Shown: positions 8,421 to 17,977 of the stretch, one piece after another
How positions within the stretch are numbered: position 1 is the stretch's first letter
How the letters are laid out: every line of letters begins with the position of its first letter
Assembly (NCBI RefSeq): GCF_023016285.1
Contig: NZ_CP095413.1
Location: 434,001-498,000 of the forward strand
Direction: 5' to 3'
Source of the DNA: Muricauda sp. SCSIO 64092
GTDB lineage: Bacteria > Bacteroidota > Bacteroidia > Flavobacteriales > Flavobacteriaceae
DNA: 64,000 nucleotides
Program-made: the position numbers and the translations under genes
Notes under the pieces: model-generated
The model's input: only the letters and a program-made list of their open reading frames with translations
Databases searched by the model: none
What the model was told of the DNA's origin: nothing

Positions 8421-10352
8421 ATGCAAACCATAACAATACCCAAAAAGAGTTTTGATATCTCTTACAAACCCGTAGGACAGTTCGAAGAAACACGTTTTGA
8501 AAAAATCCATAATGTTCTTTTTGACAGCTCAAGTCAGGCCTCAATTATAGTCGCCCAGGAAATGGCTGCACTTATTCGTAAAAAACAACAACAGGGCTTG
8601 CCCTGTGTTTTGGGTCTTGCCACCGGCTCATCCCCCATTCGCGTTTATGAGGAACTGGTACGAATGCATAAAGAGGAGGGATTAAGTTTTTCGAACGTAA
8701 TTACCTTTAATCTTGACGAGTACCTGCCCATGGAAAAGGATAACCGTCAGAGTTATTGGTACTTTATGCACGAACATTTGTTCAACCACGTAGATATTGC
8801 ACCGGAAAACATAAACATTCCCGATGGTACCCTGACCGGTGATGACATTATACCTTATTGTTTAAAATATGAACAGAAAATAAGGGATTATGGGGGAATT
8901 GACTTTCAATTATTGGGTATTGGCAGGACAGGTCATATTGGTTTTAATGAACCCGGTTCACATTATAACTCGGGGACGCGTGTCATTACCTTGGACCATA
9001 TTACCAGGGTAGATGCCGCACCAGCCTTTTTAGGTATAGTCAACGTACCCAGACGGGCAATAACCATGGGTATTTCAACCGTACACAATGCCAGAAGGAT
9101 CGTGCTTCTGGGATGGGGACAGAATAAGGCTGATATCATCAAAAAAACCGTTGAGGGTGAAATTTCATCCGAAGTGCCCGCCACCTATCTCCAAAGACAT
9201 CACAACTGTACTTTTGTCTTGGACAATGGTGCGGGCAGCAAACTGACCCGAAACAAAACCCCATGGTTGGTTGACGAGTCTTGTGAATGGACCGAAACCC
9301 TTACTGCCAAAGCCGTACTATGGCTCAGTATTACCTTGAACAAGTCCATTTTAAGTCTTACCGATAAAGATTATAACGATAATGGGATGTCTGGGTTATT
9401 GGCCCAGCAGGACTCCTACGATCTGAACATTAAAATGTTCAATCGCTTACAACATACCATAACCGGATGGCCCGGTGGTAAGCCAAATGCAGACGACACC
9501 AACAGACCGGAAAGGGCGGCACCTGCTAAAAAAAGGACCATTATTTTTAGTCCACACCCAGATGATGATGTGATTTCCATGGGCGGTACTTTTGATCGCC
9601 TGATCAGTCAAGGACATGAGGTACATGTGGCGTATCAGACTTCAGGGAATATCGCCGTGACCGATACCGAAGCCCTGAAATTTGCGGAGGTTTTAAATAC
9701 CGTAAATCCATCCGAAAAGGCAGGTTCACTAATTAATGCCATTACGACCAAAACCGAAAGTGCGATTGATACGCTTGAGGTGCGAAAACTTAAAGGAAGT
9801 ATCCGAAGAGGGGAATCATATGCCGCCACGCGATATTTGGGACTCCCCGATGGGAACGTTCATTTTCTGGACCTTCCATTTTATGAAACAGGCACGGTAA
9901 AAAAGAACGCTTTGACCCAAGATGATATTGATATTATGGTGAGTATCATCAAGGAAGTTAAACCCCATCAAATTTATGCTGCCGGTGATCTCGCTGACCC
10001 ACATGGTACCCATAGTGTCTGTTTGGACGCTGTCCTTGCCGCCCTTCAGATTTTAAAGACCAAAAAATACATGGAAGACTGTTGGGTTTGGTTGTATCGG
10101 GGTGCATGGCACGAATGGGATATTCACGAAATAGAAATGGCGGTTCCCATGAGTCCTGCCCAAGTCATGAAAAAACGAAACGCCATCTTTTGCCATCAGT
10201 CCCAAAAAGATGGTGTCATGTTTCAAGGTGACGATACCCGGGAATTCTGGATGCGAGCAGAGGAACGGAACAAAAGCACAGCGGAAAAATATCGCAAACT
10301 AGGTTTGGCAGAATATGCGGCCATAGAAGGGTTTGTCCGATATCATTTTTAA
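8421..10352 (+). CDS. nagB: glucosamine-6-phosphate deaminase fused to PIG-L/LmbE deacetylase domain
   Basis: The 643-residue product has two enzymes in one chain. Residues about 30-290 are NagB-like: FNLDEYLPM, then GIGRTGHIGFNEPGS near 162-176, which carries the active-site loop converting GlcN-6-P to fructose-6-P and ammonia. After a linker, residues about 378-600 form a PIG-L (LmbE) zinc deacetylase domain: SPHPDDDVISMGG near 380 and DPHGTH near 523 supply the metal ligands. PIG-L enzymes remove N-acetyl groups from GlcNAc conjugates. Similar long NagB proteins are known in Bacteroidota. No nagA is visible in the locus, so the second domain may deacetylate GlcNAc-6-P; this is inference. 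Start 8421 was chosen because the box at 8364 overlaps any earlier start. Confidence 0.9.
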   Translation: MQTITIPKKSFDISYKPVGQFEETRFEKIHNVLFDSSSQASIIVAQEMAALIRKKQQQGLPCVLGLATGSSPIRVYEELVRMHKEEGLSFSNVITFNLDEYLPMEKDNRQSYWYFMHEHLFNHVDIAPENINIPDGTLTGDDIIPYCLKYEQKIRDYGGIDFQLLGIGRTGHIGFNEPGSHYNSGTRVITLDHITRVDAAPAFLGIVNVPRRAITMGISTVHNARRIVLLGWGQNKADIIKKTVEGEISSEVPATYLQRHHNCTFVLDNGAGSKLTRNKTPWLVDESCEWTETLTAKAVLWLSITLNKSILSLTDKDYNDNGMSGLLAQQDSYDLNIKMFNRLQHTITGWPGGKPNADDTNRPERAAPAKKRTIIFSPHPDDDVISMGGTFDRLISQGHEVHVAYQTSGNIAVTDTEALKFAEVLNTVNPSEKAGSLINAITTKTESAIDTLEVRKLKGSIRRGESYAATRYLGLPDGNVHFLDLPFYETGTVKKNALTQDDIDIMVSIIKEVKPHQIYAAGDLADPHGTHSVCLDAVLAALQILKTKKYMEDCWVWLYRGAWHEWDIHEIEMAVPMSPAQVMKKRNAIFCHQSQKDGVMFQGDDTREFWMRAEERNKSTAEKYRKLGLAEYAAIEGFVRYHF

Positions 10353-10507
10353 TATTGGACGCATCTTGACTTTTCCATTCCCTAAAAAATGGCCGAAATT
10401 CCCCCCTATTTCGTTATTTTTCTTAGCTCGAACGCTGCTATAACCTTCGAAAATTTGCCCATCTGGCCAATTTTCAACTCATTTTCGGTTACAAACAAAA
10501 AATCAAG

Positions 10508-12034
10508 ATGGGTTCAGTGAAGAGACAACATACAGTACACAAACCGTTTAAAAAACTATCATGGGCATTCTTGTCCGTGATAGTTTTTGGTTGTGGACCC
10601 CTTCAAAACAACTATCCCGCTAAGGAATTCAGAGGGGTTTGGGTGGCTACTGTGGCCAATATTGATTGGCCAAAAAATGGAATGGACGACTTAAAAAAAC
10701 AGAAAGAGGATTTTTTACAGCTGCTCAATTTCTATGATGAACTAAACTTTAATGCCTTAATCGTACAAATACGGACGGCAGGTGATGCCTTTTATGCGTC
10801 GGACATGGCGCCTTGGTCCCGTTTTTTGACCGGAAAAGAAGGAAGCCCCAAAGACAATTTTGAAGATCCACTGCAATGGATGGTGGACCAAACCCATCAA
10901 AGGGGGATGCAATTCCATGCGTGGTTCAACCCTTATCGTGCCACATTTGATCTGGATACCACCATTTTGGCCAAAACCCACGATTTTTATCGGCATCCTG
11001 ATTGGATGGTAAAATACGGGAAGAAGTATTACTACAACCCGGGGATTCCTGCGGTAGGGAAACATCTGACCAAAGTAGTGGAAGAAGTGGTCATGGACTA
11101 TGCCATTGATGGTGTCCATTTTGACGATTATTTCTATCCGTACAAAGTGGCCGGGGAAACATTTAAGGATTCGTTGGCCTTTGCCCAATATGGCCTGCCA
11201 GGACAATCCCTGGAAGATTGGCGTCGCAGCAATATCGATTCATTGGTCAAGAATGTGCACCACACCATTAAAGCCCATAAGTCTTGGGTCCAATTTGGCA
11301 TTAGTCCTTTTGGGGTCTGGAAGAACAAAGCTACGGACCCCCAGGGTTCGGACACCAAAGCTGGTCAAACCACTTATGAAGATTTATATGCCGACCCGCT
11401 ATTGTGGATGGAAAAAGGTTGGCTGGACTATATTGTTCCCCAAGCCTACTGGAGTATGGAATATCCTGCGGCTTCACATAAAAAAATCACCCAATGGTGG
11501 GCCGGTAAAAGTATAAATACCAATCTCTTTATGGGCAATGGCGCCTACAAGGTGCGGAACAATTCAGACAGGGCATGGTCTAAACGAAAGGAACTTACCA
11601 AGCAACTAACCCTTGCACGTTCCATTCCGCAGGTTCAGGGAAATGTTTTCTTTAGTGCCAAGTCCCTGCCCCAACACCGGGACATCGTCAAGAAAATTCG
11701 AAGGCATTTCTATAAAGTACCGGTCACCACACCACCAGCACCCAATGGACCTTATAGGAATATCGAAGAACCTGGGGTCGTTTCGAAAAACAATTCCAAT
11801 GGTGCCATGGAAATCTGCCTGTCCCATTACGACTCCGTCCCCAGATATGTTTCAATTTACCAATTGAAGGGAAAAAAGAGGCAATGGACAAAATTGATAA
11901 AAAAAGTCTACCTTCCTTCCAATGGATCCAGGAGTTGCTTCAACATTAAGGAAACCAAAAGGAAAATAGCCGCAAAAATCACTGATGCGTACGGAAATGA
12001 AAGTAAGCTAAAACCAATAGAGAAACCCCACTAG
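10508..12034 (+). CDS. DigH/YngK-like family 10-type glycoside hydrolase, lipoprotein
   Basis: A 508-residue protein of the GHL10 (DUF187) family. A lipobox ending VFGC places the acylated Cys near residue 29. The core begins EFRGVWVATVANIDWP and contains FNALIVQIRTAGDAFY, MQFHAWFNPYRATF and DYAIDGVHFDDYFYP, all typical of this TIM-barrel family. The E. coli member DigH is an outer-membrane lipoprotein that cuts peptide-free peptidoglycan glycan strands at the divisome. Here the gene precedes an AmpG-like permease and NagZ, which supports a similar periplasmic role releasing glycan fragments for uptake. Activity is inferred from homology and context. The C-terminal 110 residues look like a separate beta domain. 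Confidence 0.85.
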   Translation: MGSVKRQHTVHKPFKKLSWAFLSVIVFGCGPLQNNYPAKEFRGVWVATVANIDWPKNGMDDLKKQKEDFLQLLNFYDELNFNALIVQIRTAGDAFYASDMAPWSRFLTGKEGSPKDNFEDPLQWMVDQTHQRGMQFHAWFNPYRATFDLDTTILAKTHDFYRHPDWMVKYGKKYYYNPGIPAVGKHLTKVVEEVVMDYAIDGVHFDDYFYPYKVAGETFKDSLAFAQYGLPGQSLEDWRRSNIDSLVKNVHHTIKAHKSWVQFGISPFGVWKNKATDPQGSDTKAGQTTYEDLYADPLLWMEKGWLDYIVPQAYWSMEYPAASHKKITQWWAGKSINTNLFMGNGAYKVRNNSDRAWSKRKELTKQLTLARSIPQVQGNVFFSAKSLPQHRDIVKKIRRHFYKVPVTTPPAPNGPYRNIEEPGVVSKNNSNGAMEICLSHYDSVPRYVSIYQLKGKKRQWTKLIKKVYLPSNGSRSCFNIKETKRKIAAKITDAYGNESKLKPIEKPH

Positions 12035-12036
12035 GA

Positions 12037-13314
12037 ATGTCAGAAATCAAAAAAGATAAATGGGCATGGGCATGGGTACCTGTTTTATACTTTACCCAGG
12101 GACTCCCCTATGTCATTGTAGTCACTGTCTCGGTCATCATGTATAAAAAACTGGGCATTAGCAATGCGGATATTGGTCTGTATACGAGTTGGCTCTATTT
12201 GCCATGGGTTCTAAAGCCATTATGGAGTCCGTTCGTGGACTTAAGAAGTACCAAGCGCAAATGGTTTCTTTGGATGCAATTATTGATTTCCGTGGCCTTG
12301 TTTGGTGTAGGGCTTTCCCTGCCGACAAATATCTTTTTCACCACTACCCTAGCCTGCTTTTGGATGGCCGCCTTCGCTTCGGCCACAAACGATATTGCCT
12401 CCGATGGCTACTATATGATTGGGCTCACCGAAAAGAAACAATCGTTTTTTGTAGGGATACGAAGTACTTTTTACCGTTTGGCCATGGTTACCGGTGAAGG
12501 ACTTATCGTTATCCTTGCCGGTTTTTTGGAAAACCGTTATGGAGACAATACAAAAGCATGGAGCATCACCATGACGGCAACTGCCTTTTTAATGTTGGGA
12601 CTCACCGTATCCAACTTTTTTGCCACTCCAAAGTATGAGACTTCGAATACCATTGCGCTCGATAAGCCCAAAGGATTTTTTGAAGTGTTCGTTTCTTTTT
12701 TTAAAAAACCAAATATTGGGATAGCATTGGCCTTTATCCTGACCTATCGATTGGGAGAATCCCAATTGGTTAAAATGGCTGCCCCTTTTCTTTTGGACCC
12801 TCTGGAAAAAGGAGGGCTGGCCTATTCTACGGAAAGGTTGGGGACCATCTTTGGAACCGTTGGCGTCATTATGCTCTCCCTGGGCGGTATTCTTGGCGGA
12901 ATATTGATTTCAAGGGATGGGTTAAAAAAATGGATGCTTCCCATGATACTTTCCCTAAATGTACCCAATATACTGTACGCCATTCTGGCATGGACCCAGA
13001 CCACCAGCATAGTAGCTGTTACTACAACGGTGGTTTTTGAAAAGTTTGGCTATGGCTTTGGGTTTGCGGCATTCTTGATGTACCTCATTTATATTGCGGA
13101 AGGAAAATCAAAAACCTCGCATTATGCCATTGCCACAGGTTTTATGGCCTTGGGCATGATGCTCCCCGGAATGGTAAGTGGGTTTATGCAAGAATGGTTG
13201 GGGTATAGTGGCTTCTTTATCTGGGTGGTCATTGCCGCTTTGCCAGCCCTGTTCTTACTACCCTTTTTAAAATATCCAGCGGATTACGGTAAAAAAGGAA
13301 ATTCAGATGCTTAA
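12037..13314 (+). CDS. AmpG-like MFS transporter, likely muropeptide importer
   Basis: A 425-residue major-facilitator protein with about 12 hydrophobic segments. Its start, WAWVPVLYFTQGLPYVIVVT, followed by WLYLPWVLKPLWSPFVD, matches the AmpG/Cat1 branch, in which the conserved loop is usually KFLWAPLVD. AmpG imports GlcNAc-anhydroMurNAc with or without peptides. Two bases separate it from the DigH-like gene and its end overlaps nagZ by eight bases, so these genes form one operon. Substrate is deduced from the neighbours (nagZ, anmK, murQ). Symbol withheld because other sugars remain possible. Confidence 0.82.
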   Translation: MSEIKKDKWAWAWVPVLYFTQGLPYVIVVTVSVIMYKKLGISNADIGLYTSWLYLPWVLKPLWSPFVDLRSTKRKWFLWMQLLISVALFGVGLSLPTNIFFTTTLACFWMAAFASATNDIASDGYYMIGLTEKKQSFFVGIRSTFYRLAMVTGEGLIVILAGFLENRYGDNTKAWSITMTATAFLMLGLTVSNFFATPKYETSNTIALDKPKGFFEVFVSFFKKPNIGIALAFILTYRLGESQLVKMAAPFLLDPLEKGGLAYSTERLGTIFGTVGVIMLSLGGILGGILISRDGLKKWMLPMILSLNVPNILYAILAWTQTTSIVAVTTTVVFEKFGYGFGFAAFLMYLIYIAEGKSKTSHYAIATGFMALGMMLPGMVSGFMQEWLGYSGFFIWVVIAALPALFLLPFLKYPADYGKKGNSDA

Positions 13315-14857
13315 AATTCCATCATACCATAGCATACGAAAGGAAATCCCAATTTCAACAAAAGTTGGGCAACTATTTATGCCAGCTGCATTTATCAATG
13401 ATACCGAAGCTGAAATCCAAAAACTGGAAAAGCTTATTCAACAATACCATATTGGGAGTCTTTGTTTTTTCCATAGTAGGGCAAGTGCGGCCACCAATTT
13501 TGAGGGCAAAAAAGAAGTAATCCATAATGAGAACAGTTATGAACGATTACTCTATTTAATACAACGCTACCAAAGGGCGGCAACTTTTCCATTATTGATT
13601 GCCATTGATGCGGAATGGGGATTGGCCATGCGCATAGAAAATACGCCCCAGTACCCCTATGCCATTACCTTGGGTGCCATGAAAGATCAAGAAGAGTTGG
13701 TCTACAAGGTTGGGAGGAACATCGCACGGGATTGTCGCGAAGCGGGTATCCATTGGAACCTCTCCCCTGTGGTGGATATCAACCTAAATCCCGAAAATCC
13801 TGTCATAGGCTATCGTTCCTTTGGCGACAACCGTGAAAAGGTTGTAGACTATGCCAAAGCGTATCTTAAGGGAATGCAATCCGAAGGAATATTGAATTCC
13901 ATCAAGCATTTTCCCGGACATGGCGATACGGCCACGGATTCCCATTTGGGACTTCCTATAATTGACAAACCAAAAAAGGAACTTCTGGACAATGAGCTCT
14001 ATCCGTTTATTGAATTGATGGATGAAGGTTTGGATTCGGTTATGGTGGGACATTTGGCTGTTCCCAGCCTTACGAGCGGAAAAAAAATTTCAGCATCCAT
14101 TTCCAGGGAGATCATGACCAATTTTTTACGGAACGAAATGAAATGGGATGGCACCATCATCTCCGATGCCCTGAATATGCACGCCATTTCCAAGGGTTTT
14201 ACCAAAAAAGGTGCTTTGGAGTTCACTGCTTTTGAAGCGGGGAACGATGTCCTGTGCTTTGCGGATAATGTGGAAGAAGGTATTCAGATGATTTCAGAAC
14301 AATGTGATGTTGACCAAATTGAAGCCAGTTTTAAACGAGTATGGGAACTTAAGGAAAATGCAAACACCGGTTCCGAAAACGGGTTGGCACAAACGGCAGA
14401 AGACCATACCCCTCTAATGCAGCAGTTGGCCAAGGAAAGCATCACCGAACTAAAAGGGGATGGTACGGTCATCAAAAAGTTTAGGGAAGAAGGGTTTCAG
14501 TTGATCCAAATTGGCCAACAAAGAGGCCAGTTCCATGATACTATGGAGTTGAAAGCCTCGGATTCCGGCAATACCCTTTTAAGCATTGTTCCAAGACAGG
14601 TAAAACCAAAGGACAATTTTGGGTTTACCAAAGAGGAACTTGAGGTAATCCATGAAGTTCTAAACCAAGGAAATACCATACTCTACCTTTTTGGCAACCC
14701 TTTTGTGCTCAATTTATTTCCATGGGAAAGCGCAAGTGCGGTGGTTGTGGTCTATCAAGATTTTCAAGTGTTTCAGGAAAATGCCGTGAACCATTTTAAC
14801 GGGGTGGTTGATGCCAAAGGAAAATTGCCCGTGACCCTAAAATCAGCTGTCGTATGA
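13307..14857 (+). CDS. nagZ: beta-N-acetylhexosaminidase, GH3 (NagZ-like)
   Basis: A 516-residue glycoside hydrolase family 3 enzyme without a signal peptide. IKHFPGHGDTATDSHLGLP (about 198-216) is the NagZ-specific loop with the catalytic His in the GDT-x-DSH segment, and IISDALNMHAIS near 284-295 carries the nucleophile Asp. NagZ removes GlcNAc from imported GlcNAc-anhydroMurNAc; the products go to AnmK and MurQ in this same cluster. Residues after about 380 form an extra C-terminal domain, making the protein longer than the 340-residue enterobacterial NagZ but usual for Bacteroidota. The start overlaps the transporter gene. Confidence 0.9.
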   Translation: MLKIPSYHSIRKEIPISTKVGQLFMPAAFINDTEAEIQKLEKLIQQYHIGSLCFFHSRASAATNFEGKKEVIHNENSYERLLYLIQRYQRAATFPLLIAIDAEWGLAMRIENTPQYPYAITLGAMKDQEELVYKVGRNIARDCREAGIHWNLSPVVDINLNPENPVIGYRSFGDNREKVVDYAKAYLKGMQSEGILNSIKHFPGHGDTATDSHLGLPIIDKPKKELLDNELYPFIELMDEGLDSVMVGHLAVPSLTSGKKISASISREIMTNFLRNEMKWDGTIISDALNMHAISKGFTKKGALEFTAFEAGNDVLCFADNVEEGIQMISEQCDVDQIEASFKRVWELKENANTGSENGLAQTAEDHTPLMQQLAKESITELKGDGTVIKKFREEGFQLIQIGQQRGQFHDTMELKASDSGNTLLSIVPRQVKPKDNFGFTKEELEVIHEVLNQGNTILYLFGNPFVLNLFPWESASAVVVVYQDFQVFQENAVNHFNGVVDAKGKLPVTLKSAVV

Positions 14858-15531
14858 AATCAAACATTCTCTTCTCTTGGAAAAAAAATGCGGAAGAATG
14901 GAATTTGGTAGTTGAAAAAGAGCTTATCCCTTCAAGGAAATTTACCAATAAAGCCATAGTGGATACCCTTGTATCATCCCGGTTGGGAAAAGTGGCCGAT
15001 TTGGGTTGTGGTGAAGGCTGGCTCACCAGGGAAATGACAAAACTGGGCATAACGGCCCATGGGTTTGATGCCACTGCCGAACTGATTCAATTTGCACAAA
15101 AAAAAGGCCCGGAAGCCTATCATATTTTAAGTTTTGAACGTATTGCAGAGGGTGAACCTTTGCCCCACTCCCCTTATGACGGGGCGGTTTTCAACTTTTC
15201 ATTGTACCTAAAGGACCATACCGCCCCCCTTTTGCAACGAACATTGGAATGTTTGACCAATAACGGGATTCTGCTTATCCAAACCCTGCATCCCTTCTAT
15301 TTGATGGAAAACGGTTTTGGGTACCAATCCCAATGGCTATCAAATTCCTGGGAAGGACTTTCTGGAAATTTCTCTTATGGACATCCTTGGTATGCCAGAA
15401 CTTTGCAGGATTGGATACATTTACTTGCACAAATTCCCAATACTTCATTTGAAGTCCAAGAGATTACAAATGATGCAAAAAGGCCGGTTTCCTTACTGCT
15501 CACTCTAAAAAAACACTATGAAAACAATTAA
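14854..15531 (+). CDS. class I SAM-dependent methyltransferase
   Basis: A 225-residue protein with the Rossmann-type SAM fold: motif I VADLGCGEGWLTREM (about residues 48-62), acidic FDATAEL near 71, and post-I and motif III segments (GAVFNFSLYL and NNGILLIQTLHPF). The start overlaps the nagZ stop (ATGA) and the 3' end overlaps anmK by 14 bases, so it is translated with the recycling enzymes. Its substrate is unknown. Location suggests a small molecule or protein linked to muropeptide recycling, but metabolic clean-up is equally possible. Confidence 0.85.
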   Translation: MKSNILFSWKKNAEEWNLVVEKELIPSRKFTNKAIVDTLVSSRLGKVADLGCGEGWLTREMTKLGITAHGFDATAELIQFAQKKGPEAYHILSFERIAEGEPLPHSPYDGAVFNFSLYLKDHTAPLLQRTLECLTNNGILLIQTLHPFYLMENGFGYQSQWLSNSWEGLSGNFSYGHPWYARTLQDWIHLLAQIPNTSFEVQEITNDAKRPVSLLLTLKKHYENN

Positions 15532-16597
15532 AGTTTTGGGCATGATGTCCGGCACTTCCCTGGATGGATTGGATTTGGCCTATTGTCATTTTTGGGGGAA
15601 CAACGGAATATGGGACTTTGAAATTAGGCAGTGTACCACAGTACCCTATGAACCGGAGTGGTACGAAAAGTTGAAAAATGCCATTCACTTATCAGAAGAA
15701 GAACATCAACAATTGCATTTGGACTATGGCATTTGGTTGGGGAAACAAGCAAAGGATTTTAGTAAAGGTAGTGACCTCGACATAGATTTTATTGCCAGTC
15801 ATGGACATACTTCCCACCACAGACCTGAAGATGGGATTACCTTTCAGTTGGGAAACGGGCAAGAATTGGCAAACGCATCAGGGCAAAAAGTGGTCTGTGA
15901 TTTCAGGACCTTGGATGTACGATTGGGAGGACAAGGGGCACCTTTGGTCCCCATTGGTGATGAATTATTGTTATCCGAATATGATTTCTGTTTGAATTTA
16001 GGGGGTATCAGCAATATATCCTTCCAAAAAGGGGGGAAACGAATTGCTTACGATATTGGACTGGCAAATATGCCGCTGAATTACCTCACCGAAAAAATCG
16101 GTTTGAAATATGACAAAGGGGGAAAACTGGCCAGTAAGGGAAAACGACGTCCGGACCTATTGAAAAAACTGAATTCCCTCCCCTATTACGAAGCTCTTTA
16201 TCCAAAATCCACGGGATATGAATGGTTTTCGTCCGAGGTCAAGCCGCTTATTGCGGATGCAAAATTCCCAACGGAAGATTTACTTAACACCCTAATACAC
16301 CATAATTGCGAACAAATCGCCAATGCCATCAAAGCGGAAAAACCCAAAAAGACCAGTCGTGTTTTAGTAACCGGTGGAGGGGCTTTGAACACTTATTTTA
16401 TGGATACCCTCCAAAAAAAGCTAGGGAAAGCATGCACCGTAGTTGTTCCGCCCAAAAAGTTCATTGAATATAAGGAGGCCATGATCTTTGCCTTTATGGG
16501 CGTATTAAAATCAATTGGGCAAATCAACGTGTACGCTTCGGTTACGGGCGCACGGGAAGATTCCAGTAGTGGAACGGTCTTTGAGCCCATGGGATAA
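15518..16597 (+). CDS. anmK: anhydro-N-acetylmuramic acid kinase
   Basis: AnmK opens the 1,6-anhydro ring of anhydroMurNAc while phosphorylating it with ATP to MurNAc-6-P, the MurQ substrate. The 359-residue protein has the family signatures MMSGTSLDGLDLAYC at the N-terminus, FRTLDVRLGGQGAPLVP near 130-146, NLGGISNISF near 160, and GGGALN near 286. Length matches the family. The start lies inside the 3' end of the methyltransferase gene, so translation is probably coupled. With nagZ, murQ and the AmpG-like permease it completes the core recycling route. Confidence 0.96.
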   Translation: MKTIKVLGMMSGTSLDGLDLAYCHFWGNNGIWDFEIRQCTTVPYEPEWYEKLKNAIHLSEEEHQQLHLDYGIWLGKQAKDFSKGSDLDIDFIASHGHTSHHRPEDGITFQLGNGQELANASGQKVVCDFRTLDVRLGGQGAPLVPIGDELLLSEYDFCLNLGGISNISFQKGGKRIAYDIGLANMPLNYLTEKIGLKYDKGGKLASKGKRRPDLLKKLNSLPYYEALYPKSTGYEWFSSEVKPLIADAKFPTEDLLNTLIHHNCEQIANAIKAEKPKKTSRVLVTGGGALNTYFMDTLQKKLGKACTVVVPPKKFIEYKEAMIFAFMGVLKSIGQINVYASVTGAREDSSSGTVFEPMG

Positions 16598-16610
16598 TCC
16601 AGGGACCATC

Positions 16611-17825
16611 CTATCTCACCACGGCCATCTTTTTGGATTTACGCAAAATAAAAACAATGACCAGGGACAATAGGCCGCATATGGCCAATCCCAAAAACAA
16701 GGGCAATACCCTTTCATCCACATATTTTCCAATTAAAGAGGCAATGGGAATTGCGATGACCGTAGAGAAAAAACCATTAATAGCCGCTCCAATACCGGCA
16801 ATGTGACCAATGGGCTCCATAGCAATGGAACGGAAATTGCCCCACATAAAGCCAAGACAAAAAAACTGTAGCGATAGAAACGTGACCAAAACAAAAACGT
16901 TGGGATTGGTTGGAGAAGGCCAAAACAAGAGCACATACAGTAGCGCAACAGAACAAAATCCCACCAGTGCCATGGTCGATAATCTGCGCATACCAAACCG
17001 TAAAACCAAAGTTCCATTAAGTAAGGTGGAGAGACCTATGGAAATCGCCAGTCCCGCAAAAATATAGGGAAAGGCTTCCTTAAGCCCGTACTGGTCCTCA
17101 AAAATATGTTGGGAAGCACTGAGGTACACCAAGAAAGAACCGGTCACCAAGCCAGAAACAATGGTATACGCCACGGTTTCCTTAAACCGTAATAATTCCT
17201 TTAAACCATCCATGAACAGATGACTCGTAAACGGAATTTTATATTCTGGATGTAGGGTCTCCGGTTGTCGCCTCCAAAACCAAAGGCCTACCATTGCCGT
17301 CAAAACCAATTGGATATAAAAAATGGCCTGCCAATTGGCAACGTCCAATATTAATTTTCCAAAAGCAGGTGCCACTACGGGGACCAAAATGAAAAATGCC
17401 GTTACAAAGGACATCACCTTGGCCATGAGATCGCCTTTGTACATGTCCCGAATAATGGAAATGGAGATGGTCCTTGCCGTGGATAGGCCTATTCCTTGAA
17501 GGATACGCCCCGCAATCATCCATTCCAGATTAGGGGCCGCCAAACAGATTATGCTGGCCACCACAAATACCAAAATGCCCAAATAGACTACGGGCTTTCT
17601 ACCAATGGAATCCGAAAGTGGTCCAAAAAAGAGCTGCCCCACTCCCAGTCCAAGAAAAATCATGGTCACCAACATTTGATTATCCGTAGCATCCTGGCTA
17701 TTGATGGATTCCCCAATGTGTGAAATCGCGGGTAGTAAGGTGTCTATACTCAATGCCACAATGGACATCAACGCGGCCATCAATGCCACAAATTCAAAAC
17801 TAGGCTTGTCTTGGGTATTTTGCAT
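16611..17825 (-). CDS. Bcr/CflA-type MFS drug efflux transporter
   Basis: A 404-residue permease with about 12 membrane segments. LLPAISHIGESI near residue 30, FGPLSDSIGRKPVVYLG near 76 and IAGRILQGIGLSTART near 106 are signatures of the DHA1 Bcr/CflA drug-resistance transporters. It is convergent with anmK, 13 bases apart, and not part of the recycling operon. ATG 17825 was chosen because family alignment begins there and a -7 box lies immediately upstream (17830-17837). An ATG at 17894 would precede the promoter. Substrate unknown. Confidence 0.88.
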   Translation of the reverse strand: MQNTQDKPSFEFVALMAALMSIVALSIDTLLPAISHIGESINSQDATDNQMLVTMIFLGLGVGQLFFGPLSDSIGRKPVVYLGILVFVVASIICLAAPNLEWMIAGRILQGIGLSTARTISISIIRDMYKGDLMAKVMSFVTAFFILVPVVAPAFGKLILDVANWQAIFYIQLVLTAMVGLWFWRRQPETLHPEYKIPFTSHLFMDGLKELLRFKETVAYTIVSGLVTGSFLVYLSASQHIFEDQYGLKEAFPYIFAGLAISIGLSTLLNGTLVLRFGMRRLSTMALVGFCSVALLYVLLFWPSPTNPNVFVLVTFLSLQFFCLGFMWGNFRSIAMEPIGHIAGIGAAINGFFSTVIAIPIASLIGKYVDERVLPLFLGLAICGLLSLVIVFILRKSKKMAVVR

Positions 17826-17829
17826 GATG

Positions 17830-17837
17830 CAAAAGTA
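17830..17837 (-). promoter_or_regulatory. -7 box directly before the efflux gene start
   Basis: On the minus strand this reads TACTTTTG (TAnnTTTG). Its last base is only four bases from the ATG, so the transcript should begin at or near the start codon, suggesting a leaderless mRNA. Confidence 0.5.
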
Positions 17838-17901
17838 CCTAGACCCTTTGGATTGATAAATCTTTGGGTGTGATAGTTTTGTTAACCAAGTCATTTTGTC
17901 C

Positions 17902-17923
17902 GGTCGAGCGCAGTCGAGACCTC
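17902..17923. repeat. left copy of 22-bp inverted repeat flanking GIY-YIG gene
   Basis: The sequence begins GGTCGAGCGCAGTCGAGA and is the exact reverse complement of 18367-18388. Each copy also contains TCGA-GCGCAG-TCGA, which could form a small hairpin. Confidence 0.85.
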
Positions 17924-17977
17924 ATTTTGAATAAAACGGTCCTCATCTTTCATTGGTAAAGTCGTTATTTTTAATCG

